Shown piece by piece: positions 20,640 to 32,033 of a stretch of 64,000 nt of DNA. Every line of letters starts with the position of its first letter. Within the stretch, counting starts at the first letter, position 1. This DNA comes from Cenococcum geophilum 1.58 (taxonomy: Eukaryota > Ascomycota > Dothideomycetes > Gloniales > Gloniaceae): the NCBI GenBank assembly GCA_001692895.1, contig KV748238.1, positions 868,001-932,000 of the forward strand, written 5' to 3'. Under the pieces are notes generated by a model that saw only the letters and a list, made by a program, of their open reading frames with translations, made no database searches and was not told where the DNA came from. Made by a program: the position numbers and the translations under genes.

Positions 20640-22400
20640 TGGAGCTCTTGCTGCACCCGGCCCAAAAAGACCAAAACCAACCAAAAGAACCCTGAAAAAC
20701 ACCCAGAGAATCCCCCTAAGATGCATGCATCGCAGGGGAGGCACACGTCAAACGACGGTGGCTCGCACTCGCGCGCGACCGCTAGAACTACGCCCAGCAA
20801 TGGCCCTCCACAATAAAGACGGGCAAATACCACACCACAAAGCGGAAATACCTCTATTAAGAAGGCATCTAACAAAATACAAAGCCTATTAGACGCGTCT
20901 AGTATCTAGAATTATAGGGGAGTAACTATTAGCTATAACGAACTAATGCAGCTAGCAGAATAGCTCCGCCAGTCTAGTAAACCTTAGGCGCCCCTCTAGT
21001 AAACCCTTAATTAAATCCTTTAACGGCTAAGCAAAATTAAAAATAAGTATAATCCCCCCTTACCGGCGAACCGCACCTAGGCCGCTATAGCTACGCTTTT
21101 ACAGCATAGGGAACCTACTCCCCTTAAGTTAACAACTGGGTATATAATTATAATATAACTAAACACAGAATAAGTAGAGGGGCTTAGGGGATAATTAGAA
21201 ACAGAAGTCCTTATAGAGATACGCAAAGAGGTTTATAACGCTGTTATAGTCTAACACCTTAAAAGCGGAGATATTAGAGTTACCTTAAAGGACTAATAGG
21301 CAAAGAAACAAGCCGTAAGGGTAGGGGATAGGCTAGGAGAACGTATTGGCATAAAAATACTCTATAAGGATTACCTAGTTAAAGTCCTAGCAGTTCCTAT
21401 AAGCCTTAGGGTAGAAAAGGGACGCTAGGTAGATAACACAGCAATTATATAGGAGATAGTAAGATAAACGGAACGCCTTATACTAGGACTTAAAATCACC
21501 TAAATCTAATAGCTTTAATAGAAAAATATAAACCAAGTATATAATAAGAATAATAAGAGGATATAAGGGTCGCTAGAGACTCGCTAGGGAGACGCCGGAC
21601 AAACGTATAGCTCCCTTATTATTAGTATATATACACTAGGAATGCAAAAACTCCTTATCCAAAAAGGAATAATTATAAATGGCCTTATATATAATACAAG
21701 GCTCTATAACTATAGACTACGCCTAAAATGATACTATTGCTATATACAATAGGGACACACCTAATCTATATGCGCAGCACAGGTGTGCTACAGCCACTAT
21801 ATAGGCCCCCACAATACGAGATATTGCTTAAATTAAGACTAAATAAAATGCGTAAACTGCCACCAAAGTATATATAAGGCGTAGAAGAGAGAAGACTGCA
21901 TTAAATACAGGAGATGGAAGGCAAGGGCTTAATAGCTGCGGGAATAACTGTACGCTAGGTTATACGAATAGAAACAACAGGTAATAAGCTAGGGGGACGC
22001 AGGTGCTTTCCTAGCGTTTCCTACCTTTAACACTAGAGGGCTAGGCCAGCCATCCCAAGCCTTAACGGGCCAGAAGTAACGCCGCGCGATATTACTAGAC
22101 CGATTAGGGACATAAGGGTTACAGGGGATATAAGGGAGAGAACGCCCCATAGGAAGACCTCTATAGATAGTAACAGCAGGCTTAAAACCAGGATAATTAA
22201 GAATTAGACTTAATGCGGCAAATATAACATTCGCAGCTAACCTATAAAGGGTATATAGCCGACTAGTAAGAACAGGGGAAGAACCGGTGATAATAACAGA
22301 TTTAGATATAGAAGCGCTAACAGGAACATAAGACACGGGAATAGAAAGCTCTATATAAAATAAGTAGTAACTAGGGTATAGATATAAAAGATAGAAGCTC
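20640..22400 (+). pseudogene. LINE ORF1 (zinc-knuckle) pseudogene
   Basis: The start is unclear. Three cysteine-rich knuckles can be read between about 21733 and 21905 (CYI-Q-GHT....C, then C-SHYIGPHNTRYC, then CVNCHQS.....EDC), the order normal for ORF1 of Tad-like LINEs. The region before them is Glu/Gln/Leu-rich. After them comes a Pro/Arg-rich tail to about 22400. ORF1 proteins bind the element's RNA. Stops are frequent. The open frames on the opposite strand here (20630-20875, 21989-22336) are antisense shadows. Confidence 0.8.
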
Positions 22401-22439
22401 TAAATATCCTAGAGAAAGTGGAAATAGAAGAAGCGAGGA

Positions 22440-25400
22440 ATAAAGGAGAGTTAAAGGACCCTCGCCGGGGGTCCGCTACCTATCTATTATATAGTATAAT
22501 TACGGTAATATAAACCACCGCCTTACAAGGCCCCTACTAGATAGTCTAGACCTAGAGAAATACTATATCCTTACTATATAAGAGCCGTATTATAATACCT
22601 TTATATAATTAATATACTGCCCCTAAGGATTCCAGCTCCTATATAAACCAAAAGCAGCCATATATATATACTTTATAATTAGCAAGGCTATTAGCCTATC
22701 CTTATAGTTATAGCAGGTAATTAACCTAGACATTATAGTTATAATAATCCAAACATATAGGGGACCGGTATAAATTATTAATATGTATAACCCTAGGGTT
22801 AAAGGGGTCCTATAAACAGAGAATATTATATCGGTAATAAGCTTACTAGAAACCAAAGGTACAGAGTCTATCCTATTAGGAGATATAAACCTCTACCACC
22901 CGTAATAGGGGGGTATCCATATTACTGCAGACTAACAGTTAAAGTGCCTACTAAGAGCTATAGATATCTGGGGCCTTAAGCTAGCTACCCCCCTAGAAGT
23001 AATTATATGGCAATGAGGCACCGCTAAAAGTATAATTAACCTTATATTTATGGACGAAGGCCTATACCAGAGACTCGAAAGGTATAACCCCAAAGAAAAA
23101 TAGGCACTTACCCTAGACCATATCCCTATCCAGATATAGCTAGACCTAGATACTAAAGCGCAACTAAATAGAAAAAGATACGCAATAAGGAAGCTTAAGA
23201 TAGATAGTTTCCTTAATACAATTAAACAATAACTCTAAGACCTAGAAGAAATCCACCCAATACTAAACGAGTAAGGCCCATTAACTACCTCTAAGGAAAT
23301 TAACCGAAGACTAGAAAGGATCTAGGCAGCAATTAAAAATAGGCTAAAAGAGCACTACCCAATCTTAAAACCGGGCCCTTATGCGCGACACATATAGTCC
23401 ACATAATACGCAGTTCTGGTTACCAGCTAATAATAAATAAGAAGGAAATATATAAGCAGCCACAACCCTAAAGACGAGAGACAATATAAAGACATAAGAA
23501 ACCAGCTAAAGAATACCCTAAAAAAAGAAGTAAGGAATAACTGGAGACGGTTTATAAACGAGCATACTTTTAACTTAAGCCTCCCCTATAATAAGGGCCT
23601 TTGGGATATAGCAAAATAGGTAAAAAAAAAGGCAGGGCGCCCAGTAGAAGACTTATACCTACCACCCCTACAAAGAGTAGGAGAATTATAGGTCATAAAT
23701 AACAACGATAAGAAGGCAAAGATCCTTATAGAAAGGTTCTTCCCCTAACCGGCTCTAGCAGACCTTAGTAATATCACGGGCGAAATACTGGTAACTCGCC
23801 TGCGGGTTAACAGCGACATAATAATAGAGGAAATGGCTAGAACCATTAGCCGCCTTTTAAATAATATAGCACTAGGACTAGATAGGATTCTAAATAAGGC
23901 CCTAAAAACCTATGGGCCACTTATAGCACCTTAGCTTACAGATATAGCTAAAGCATGCTTTACTATAGGCTACTACCCGCGACTCGGAAGATCTATAACA
24001 ACGGTTATCCTATAAAAAGAAGGTAAAGCAGATTACTTAATCCCAGGAAGCTACCGCCCTATTGCCTTAGAAAACACCCTTAGCAAGATCTTAGAAAGGG
24101 TAATAGCGGAATATATAGCAGATACGGTAAAAAAACACGCCCTACTACTATAAAGCCAAATAGGGGCAAGAAAGAACCGCTTAACACTATTAGCACTTAC
24201 GCTACTCGCTGCCACCATTAAATCTGCATAGGCGATGCGAAAGGACTTTATAGTATTAATGCTTAGCCTAGACATTAGTAGTGCCTATAACAATATACCC
24301 CACAAGCGTCTCCTATATATCCTTAGGGTAAAGGGCTTCCTAGAATAGATTATACAATTTATCTAAGGGTTTATAGGCCAGAAAGAAACATTACTAGTCT
24401 TTAGCGGATACCAGAGCCCCCCCATTGTAGTTGCAACAGGAATACTACAAAGATTACCCCTCTCGCCTATACTCTTCCTTTTCTTTATAAGTAACCTACT
24501 TAACTCCTTTAAGAAAGGGGCAACCTAGGGGATAGGCTTCGTTAACAATATAAACCTAATTATATACGGGCCAACAGCCGCAAAGAACTATAGAACACTA
24601 GAGAAAGCCTATAACACTTATATAGAGTGGGCAAAACGTTATAAAGTCTAATTCTTACCAGAGAAATACCAGCTAATCTATTTCATAAGAAAACATAACT
24701 AATCTACAGATCTCTAGCATATAATTCGCATCTAAGGCTTTAGGGGTTAACTAGTTTAGGGCCTAAGGGTATTAGGAGTATGGGTAGACAGCAAGCTCCA
24801 GTAGAGCGCATATGCGGCATAAGCGGCCTGTAAAGGCCAAGTACAGTTTATCACTTTATCCAGGATTATTAATTCTATATAGGGTCCATGCTTTTAGAGG
24901 TCACGCCTACTATATACAGCAGTCGTCCGGCCAACCATAACATATAGATCCAGTATCTAGGCCATTAGAGAAACTAAGAAGGGCCCCCCAAAATTACTCC
25001 TTAAACCACTTTAAAAGGTCCAAACAGCCTGCCTCTAGAGTATCACAGGCGGGTATAAGCGAACGGCCACAGCACTGCTTAAGAAGGAATCCAATATTCC
25101 CCCCCTACAGTTACATATTAAAGCCGCTGCAATATAAAGAACACAAAATAAATATAACTCTAATGTTATAAAGTACATTAAGACACGCCTAAGTAAACTA
25201 TAGAGGGACCCTAGGGTGCCCCGTAGGAAAACAAACCAATAACCCTAAAGTAGGGAAGAGATATTAGAGAAACAGGTAAAAAAAGCAGAAGAAGAATAGT
25301 GCCGCTTTAGGGCCCAGGCCTATATAGAGGAGGAAGGGAAACGTATAAGAGGTTAGCAAAGATAATAGTAAGATAGAGAAAGGAGCTAAAGTAAAATATG

Positions 25401-26090
25401 TAAGAACGCCAGGAAACCATCTACCGCAATACAATACTAGTTAGACTAACGCTAGAGAGGCGAATGGGAGTTAAAGGTATAGAGGCTAACTTAGGCAAGA
25501 CGAACCTAAGCTATAGCATAGTTAACGCTATGGGGGGTAAATACCCAAGGGCTCCGAGAAGGCCTAATAAAGGCAGAAAATATAATAGCAACACTCTTAA
25601 GAACAGGAATAATAGGACTAAAAGATTGGCTTTACTAGGTGGGTGTCCTAGTAGGTAGCCCAAGATGTGAATATAGCTGGCCAAGACAGACACTAAAACA
25701 CATAATACTACTATGCCCCCTACGCACCAATCAAGAAATAATACTCTTAGTAGCTAGCACAGAGAACTATAATACACTACTCTTAACATAAAAAGGCCTT
25801 AAGGCGGTTACCCAGTGGCTTATTAGTTAAAATGTGCTAAATCAGTTCCGGGTTGCAAGGGAAATAGTAATAGAAGGTAAGAGGGCGAGCAGCAGGTGCC
25901 CCCTAGTAACTCTACAATAGTAGAGTAAAAGTTTATAATACTAGCGCGTCCGTAGGCTTATTACAGCAGCAGTGGTTCCCAAGGAGGTCAAACAGTAAGG
26001 TAGTAGAGCACCACAGGCGACTCGCAGGCGCTAAGCAGGCGAGTCCCAAAAGGCGGGGAGATAGATCACGGGGTTTTCTCATTTTTCTTA
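22440..26090 (+). pseudogene. LINE ORF2 endonuclease-reverse transcriptase pseudogene
   Basis: An apurinic-type endonuclease starts near 22490 (QYNYGNIN, then IQEPYYNTF near 22580). LLGDINLYHP at about 22875-22904 is the GDFNxHHP box and TLDHIPI near 23113 the final His block. Reverse transcriptase follows: YRPIALENTLSKILERV near 24050-24100, MLSLDISSAYNNIPHKRLL near 24260-24310, LPLSPILFLFF near 24455-24487. The catalytic box at 24538-24549 reads FVNN instead of FVDD. LGVWVDSKLQ is near 24780. A C-terminal Cys/His block (CEYSW....LKHIILLCP) lies near 25665-25720. Numerous stops occur. Confidence 0.93.
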
Positions 26091-26185
26091 AATAGAGTTT
26101 TCTCCCTACATGTAAATAAGGAGTAGTCCGCATAGGCCCAGTAGGGATCCGAATCGGACGTTAAGCAATGAATTATTATTATTAT

Positions 26186-26199
26186 TAGATAACCCCGTA
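26186..26199. repeat. LINE target duplication, right copy
   Basis: TAGATAACCCCGTA directly after the ATT tail. It matches 20612-20625 at all 14 bases. Confidence 0.95.
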
Positions 26200-26760
26200 C
26201 GGTTTTCCTTATCTCCTCTTAATAGAGTAGTGCCCTTAGAGAGGGCCTAGTGACTAGGGCTTAGGCACAAAAGATACCCAGATATATATATATACATCCC
26301 GCTTTTATCTTTTAGTTTTAGGATAGTAGAACGGATGAATCCCCCTTACGCCTTTAATAGGCCTTAGGGGGGGGAGGTATAGCATATATAGCAATGGTTA
26401 ACAAGAGACAGTATATAGGGGTGGTTAAGATATAGGGCATAACTATAAGCATATAGCAATCGATCGGTAAGGCCTAGCTAGGACGTAGTAAACCCTAGCT
26501 TTAGATAAGCTAGAGAAGGAAGTAGTGGTTCTTAAGGAGTTTAAAACATCCAAGGAGGAGGACGAGCTATAGGCCCGCAGGGCCACTGCTCGTACAGGTA
26601 TGGCAATTTGGGGTTTTTTATCCTACTAAGGTGGCTCATAGGGTTTTTCCTCCCCCCTAATAGCAAGGGGTTTTTCCTATTAATATTACTTTCCCCTTAT
26701 ATACGGAGTAGTCTGCGTGGGCCTAGATAGGATCCGTATTAGACGTTAATTAAAGAATCT
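26200..26760 (+). mobile_element. LINE-derived remnant with related 3' end
   Basis: The last 130 bp (about 26625-26756) contain GGGTTTTTCCT, GGAGTAGTCTGCGTGGGCCTA and GGATCCGTATTAGACGTTAA. These are the counterparts of the 3' ends of the LINEs at 2708 and 26185. About 26490-26600 reads as a short Lys/Glu-rich coiled-coil-like peptide (LEKEVVVLKEF, KEEDEL). No endonuclease or reverse transcriptase lies between. Together with 20471-20611 it looks like a short non-autonomous LINE relative that later received the complete LINE. Confidence 0.6.
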
Positions 26761-26875
26761 ACTAATAAAATAAATAAATATTTACTTATTTAAGACTTTA
26801 AATTTTTATAATAATAGCCCTAGGGGTTACTATTTTATAAAGGCTAGAATTTTACAATTTTATATAGGAAAAGGG

Positions 26876-27309
26876 TATAACGTAGTAGGCGGGCAAGCTG
26901 CCTATGCGGGCAAGCTGCCCATATCAAAACCCTACCAAAAATTAGAAAATTCACACCTTAATATCTTAATAACTACTTAATAATAAATTCTAATAATTTA
27001 AATTTAGACTTCCATATATACTCTATAGCTTCTATTAAAGTTGTATAGTAAATAGTTTAGTAGTTTTTAAGATATTAAATTTTAGGGGCCGAAACGAGGC
27101 CATATTACTATATCTTAAAAACTACTTAACTATTTACTATGAAACTTTAATAGAAGCTATAAAGTATATATAAAAGTCTAAATTTAAATTATTAGAATTT
27201 ATTATTAAGTGGTTGTTAAGATACTAGGGTGTGAATTTTCTAATTTTTAGTGGGGTTTTAATATGGGCAGCTTGCCTATATAGGTAGCTTGCCCACCAAC
27301 TACATTATA
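26876..27309. mobile_element. Foldback element, family A, 434 bp
   Basis: Nearly the whole element is one inverted repeat. The left arm begins TATAACGTAGT and carries a tandem pair of GCGGGCAAGCTGCC units. The arms continue through ACTACTTAATAATAAATTC and CATATATACTCTATAGC and meet in a short GGGGCCGAAACGAGGCC centre near 27085-27105. The right arm ends CTACATTATA. TA lies at each outer end, but the exact target duplication is ambiguous. There is no coding. The element at 52728-53144 has the same arm sequence and layout. Confidence 0.88.
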
Positions 27310-27478
27310 AGAGGTAGTATTATGCGCGAGGTGGCACGGACTCCTATATATACTTAGTATAATATAGTATATATACCGCATCTTTAGTATATATAACTAC
27401 TAAAGACAAATTATAGCTACTAATATGCGTTCTGTATTAGTAAAAGTTAGTATTATTAATCTTTTTCTAACGGCTTCT
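27310..27478. other. Spacer, no gene seen
   Basis: AT-rich sequence with GTATATA palindromic stretches between the foldback element and the degenerate repeat cluster. No frame or family is recognised. Confidence 0.4.
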
Positions 27479-29214
27479 TACCTTAGCAAACTTAGACTAT
27501 AGAATCGACGGATCTTTTATATTCCGCTCCGCGCAAAGTCGATTCTATAGTCTTATTTTAGTAAACTTAGACTATAGAATCAATTAGCGGACATACGTAT
27601 ATCCGCAAGCGGATATCGCTAACCTTTTTAGCTAAAAAGTTAATTTTATAGTCTAAGAGACTTTTCTACACTTTATTAAGCGATCTGACTTTATTTATAT
27701 ATAGAGCAGTTACCTTTTTTTAATAAAATCAATCTACACCCCTATAATAGCTACTATTTTAGAAATACTATTAAATTAATCTATAGAAGCAGCTCTATAA
27801 TTGATAAACTTTTAAGCCTTATATATGTGCCTATTGCAACGTTATAGCTAAGCTTGCGTTAAGTCTTATATTAAGTCTCGCATTTATATAGGGATATATA
27901 CAATCTTTAACAAAATTAACAAAGCCACCTATATAAGGTCAAGGGCTGCATATAGGCTTAAAATAATCGCAAGAGCTAGATCTACTAGTGATGGATTTTA
28001 GCTTTTATATATATACTTATTACTATATTATAGGTAATATTAGGATTTCTAATAACGGGATTTTGTTTTAGCAAAAATAATATTAACTTTAGGCAGTTGT
28101 GGGCCAATTTAGACCCGATATTTATAAAATATTAGGTCGCCTCTCTAATTAATAAACTTTTAGTAGTATTTTAAGTTGTTATAGTTAAGTGATTTAACCG
28201 CGAATATAGGAAAAATCGTAGGTATTGTCGGAGCGCCTAAGAAACGTTAGAAATGTGGCTTAGACCACATTTTTGATTTTACGTTAAGCGGATATAAAAT
28301 TATTCCGAATATATAGTCTAAGCTTGTTAAGGTAATCTCTGGTTTAAGGGATCTTTTAGCACCTCTTTATAAGCTCCTTAGGCTTATAACTCCTTCCTCC
28401 CCTATTAGTTCGTCTCCTATACAAGGGTATTACCTACCCTACTCTTTACTATATTGTCCTCTTCTATTAACTCTCCTTATAATTTATACCCGGCTTATCT
28501 ATTCCCTACTATATACCTAGGCAATACCTTATAGTAGTATATAATTTTTAATAAAATTAATAAAACTACCTATATAAGGTCTAGGCCTTATATATAGGCT
28601 TAAAATAATTATAAAGCTAAATCTATTAATGATGGATTTTTGGCCTTTATATATATACTTACTATAATATTATAGGTAATATTAGGACTCCTAATAACGG
28701 GTTTTTTTTATATAAAAATAATCTTAACTTTAGGTAGTTATAGGCTAATTTAGATCTAATATTTATAAAATATTAGGCTATCTCACTAATTAATTAACTT
28801 TTAGCAGTATTTTAACCTATTATAGTTAAGCAATTTAACCGCGAGTATAAGGAGGGTTATAAAAAAAGTCCGGTTTCTTAAGAAACATTAGAAATGTGCC
28901 TTAGACGTAATTTTAATAGTATATTACAAACGTGGTTAGTTACCTACTTGCGGACCAATTAACTCCGCACTAATAGAACCACGTGTAAGGGGGCAAGGTG
29001 CTTCAAGGCAGCTTCAAAGGAAATAAGATTCTATTAAGAGCTAAATTATATAGACCTTGTAAGTAATAAGACGTTCGGACAAGGAACAGAACAGATTCGG
29101 GTCAACGTGGTCAAGATATAAGGGTAGCCGTGGTACGTGCACGTACGTGCACGTACTTCGAGAGGCTTCGACAGAATTCCACTGTCGTCGAGTGTTTCAC
29201 CGAGACGTCCTTAC

Positions 29215-29237
29215 TGTAATGGGACAGTCCCATTACA
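29215..29237. other. 23-bp palindrome
   Basis: Palindrome with arms TGTAATGGGAC and GTCCCATTACA around a single central base. About 80 bp upstream is a run of overlapping GTGCACGTAC palindromes (near 29132-29155). This 300-bp stretch is less AT-rich than the surrounding repeat cluster. The role is unknown. Confidence 0.6.
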
Positions 29238-30302
29238 CCACGTCTAAGCTTTACCTTAGCAAGCTTAGACCATAGAATTAATTAGCAGATATTGCTAACC
29301 CTTTTTATTAAAAGGTTAATTCTATAGTTTAAGGGACTTTCGCAATATTTATTAAGCGATGCGACTCTATTTATATATAGAACGGTTATCTTTTTTAATA
29401 AAATTAATCTACCCCCCCTATAATAGCTATTATCTTAAAAATACCGTTAAATTAATTAGTAGAAGCAGCTCTATAATTAATAAACTTTTAGGCCTTATAT
29501 ATACGCCTATTATAATATTATAGCTAAGTTTTACCGCGTTATCTGAATTTATATAGGATTTGTATAGGAGCTGTATATAATCTTTAATAAAATTATTAAA
29601 GCTATCTATATAAAGTCTAGGGCTATATATAGGCCTAAAATAATTATAAGAACAAGCTTTATAATTAATTAACTTTTAGGCCTTATATACGTACCAATTA
29701 TAATATTATAACTATCTCTAGAATCTTATATAACGCGATTTTTAACTAAATTAAAATTAATCTTAACTTTAGGCTATTATAGGCTGCTTTTAATCCAGTA
29801 TTTATAAAATATTAGGTTGTCTCCCTAATTAATAAACTTTTAGTGATATTTTAAGCTATTATAATTAAGCAATTTAACTACGAATATAGGGAAAATTGCG
29901 GATATTACTAGATTGCTTATAAGTGTTGGAGAAAAGCCTTAGACATAATTGCAGCGGTTTTATATAAATTACCTTAGCAGGCTTAGACGTGATTCCATTG
30001 GTGTGGATTTTCAATCAGTCCGCAAGCTAACTAACTACATTTGTGCAAAACTACTAAAATTACGTCTAAGGCTATTTTCTAACGCTTATTAGGCACTCCA
30101 ATAATATCTATAATTTTCCCTATATTCGCGGTCGAATTGCTTAACTATAATAGCTTAAAATACTACTAAAAGTCAATTAATTAGAGAGATAACTAGATAT
30201 TTTATAAATATCGGGTCTAAAATGTCCTACGACTTGCTTAGAGTTAAGATTATTTTTATTAAAGAAAAAAAAAACCGTTATTAAGGATCCTAGAGATAGC
30301 TA

Positions 30303-30640
30303 CAGTCAAATCTCTTTAATATAATACCGTTTGTTCGGCCGAGCGTATCGTAATACTAATAGTATTATTATATTAAGAGTTATATATAGGGTAAATAAGC
30401 AGGAAAAAGATAAGCTTTATACCTAAAAAGGCTTAGGATGTCTACCTCGCGGGCCAAATAGGGCCCTCTCCCGTACAAATTCTCTATTAGTTATAACGAT
30501 ATTAGTAGTAAGTGCTTAACGATATTCTCAAAAGTCAGATTATCGTAATATTACACCAAAAAAGGCTTAATCAAGGGGTGTAGATTGTAATGTAAAAGTT
30601 ATCGTTATATACCCCATACCGTATTAAGGAGATTTGACTG
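30303..30640. mobile_element. 338-bp MITE with TA target duplication
   Basis: The ends CAGTCAAATCTC and GAGATTTGACTG are perfect inverted repeats, extending a further 10 or so bases imperfectly, and both abut TA (30301-30302, 30641-30642). TA plus CAGT-type ends fit the Tc1/mariner/pogo superfamily. There is no coding. It interrupts an inverted copy of the surrounding repeat, so it is younger than that cluster. Confidence 0.85.
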
Positions 30641-30860
30641 TATTAATAGATTTAGCTCTTGTAATTATTTTAAGCCTATATATAGCCCTAGACCTTATAT
30701 AGATAGCTTTAATAATTTTATTAAAGATTATATACAGCCCCTATATAAATTTAGATAACGCGAGACTTTACGCAAGACTTTACGCGAGACTTTAGCTATA
30801 ATGTTGTAATGGATATATATATAAGGCCTAAAAGTTAATCAACTATAGAGTTACTTCTAC

Positions 30861-31170
30861 GGATTAATTTATATAGGAGCTTTTTGAAATGGCTATATTT
30901 TAAAAGCTTATATATATAAATGCTATATAAATTAAAAACAGGTGTCGCATAGCTATTTATTTTTAAAAAATATTATTAAAAAAATTTACTAAAATAGTAT
31001 AGTGTGTTTTTTTAGGGGGGTAAATTACTATATAAAATATACTATTTTATTTTTTAGGCGCATAAAGACATTTTTTTAAATTTTTTTTTTATAAATTAAC
31101 TTAAGACTATATAAGCTTTAAGTTTAGGACTTTATATTATTAATATTGTATTACTAATACTGTTTTTATA
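30861..31170. other. AT-rich spacer, no gene seen
   Basis: Very AT-rich, with T and A runs and one GGGGGG tract near 31015. No recognisable feature. Confidence 0.4.
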
Positions 31171-31730
31171 GAGGTAGAAAACTAGGGTTTTATATGGGAA
31201 ACGAGCACGAGTTTAGGGGGTCGCCAAGTTCTAGGGACCCGAGCTTATTAATAACGCCTTATGGGACTACCTTTACGACTTCTGCTCTATATACCTAGAC
31301 GATATACTTATTTATAGTGACGACCCTTTTAAGTATACTATAATAGGGGAGCCGTATATAAGCTAGAACTTCCACCTACTCTAGCCACCTATGGGATATG
31401 GCCTATATTTTACCCTTAGCTACTATACCTTTACTAGCCTAAACCCTTACCAGGACAGATATAGCCTAAACCCCTACTAGTACTAATCTAAGATAAGAAT
31501 AAAGACGAGAACCATAAGGAGTAGACTATTAAACAAATTATTAACTCTAAATACTTTAGTAAAGGCAGAGGATAGCGGCTCTACTATAGAGTTATCTATA
31601 TAGGATTTAATATAGACTAGCCAGAATAGTAACTATAGGAAGACTTTAAAAACGCAAAGGATCTAATTAGCGATTTCTACTATATAAACCCACAGAAACC
31701 GGGCCTAAGTAGAGATTTCGTGCCTAATCC
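31171..31730 (+). pseudogene. Gypsy pol remnant: RT fragment joined to chromodomain region
   Basis: 31240-31330 reads INNALWDYLYDFCSIYLDD, then ILIYSDDP, the catalytic YLDD block of Gypsy reverse transcriptase, intact here. About 150 bp later, 31530-31720 reads FSKGRGQRLYYRVIYIGFN, then DFKNAKDLISDFYYINPQKP, the C-terminal chromodomain-type module of fungal Gypsy integrases. RNase H and the integrase core are missing, so a large internal deletion joined the two. Confidence 0.75.
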
Positions 31731-32033
31731 TCTATGGGAGCCCTTATAGAGTTAAACCGTTATATATTACGATGTAAGGGTAAATTGCCGTTAGATTCCC
31801 GTTAGATTGCCGCAGATTGCCATTACGTGACCGTTAAGATGTCTAGGAACTTTGACCGGCGGTTAAAGTTATCTAATTAGTTGGATTTTTAGGTGCCAAG
31901 CCTTATTACGTAACGTTGTTACATGCCTTTAGCGATATCCCCTTTTCTTCTCTATACCTTAAGTGTCCCCTTTTATATATATATAGTAAACCACAGCGTT
32001 ACTGGAGCTTCGCCTCTAAAGGAGGGGGGTAGT
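31731..32033. other. 3' untranslated part of the Gypsy remnant with an inverted LTR-like motif
   Basis: Holds tandem TTGCCGTTAGATTCCCGTTAG units and AACTTTGACCGGCGGTTAAAG near 31855. The latter, read on the minus strand, resembles the AATTAGACAACTTTGACC region of the LTR at 61508. It ends in a polypurine tract AAAGGAGGGGGGTAG just before the LTR at 32034. Confidence 0.5.

Larger units (their letters stand above)
20626..26185 (+). mobile_element. Complete Tad-like LINE, copy 2, 5.56 kb
   Basis: Bounded by the exact 14-bp duplication TAGATAACCCCGTA and ending in a short ATT repeat tail, so both ends are fixed. It holds ORF1 with zinc knuckles and ORF2 with apurinic endonuclease and reverse transcriptase, in the usual order. 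The 3' part is colinear with 1-2708. All frames carry stops, so it can no longer move by itself. Length and order fit fungal Tad-clade elements. Confidence 0.96.
27479..30860. repeat. Cluster of degenerate DNA-element-like repeats in both orientations
   Basis: At least four partial copies of one unclassified sequence occur. A core phrase, TATTTATAAAATATTAGG, appears near 28118, 28757 and 29800, and inverted near 30195-30215. The copies also share GCAGCTCTATAATTGATAAAC and TAACGGG-type phrases. Possible ends are TTACCTTAGCAAGCTTAGAC (near 27480, 29254, 29966; inverted near 28325-28345) and CCTTAGACGTAATT (near 28902; inverted near 30055). 27479-28345 is bounded by an inverted pair and may be one unit. 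No coding could be read in any frame. The family could be a non-autonomous DNA transposon. Confidence 0.6.

Noticed and set aside
20630..20875. Minus-strand Cys/Gly-rich 81-codon frame
   Set aside because: Antisense to the 5' region of the complete LINE, with no motif and no ATG-supported context.
21989..24275. Minus-strand frames of 74-115 codons
   Set aside because: All lie opposite the LINE ORF1/ORF2, whose sense-strand motifs are unmistakable.
24580..24600. YGPT triplet block taken first as a mutated YADD polymerase box
   Set aside because: The true catalytic box lies upstream as FVNN at 24538-24549, in the correct position before the Ile/Tyr stretch.
25464..26133. Frames of 60-66 codons near the LINE 3' end, one repeated at 2032-2217
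   Set aside because: They are shadows or off-frame pieces of the ORF2 C-terminus. Being present in both LINE copies reflects duplication, not selection.
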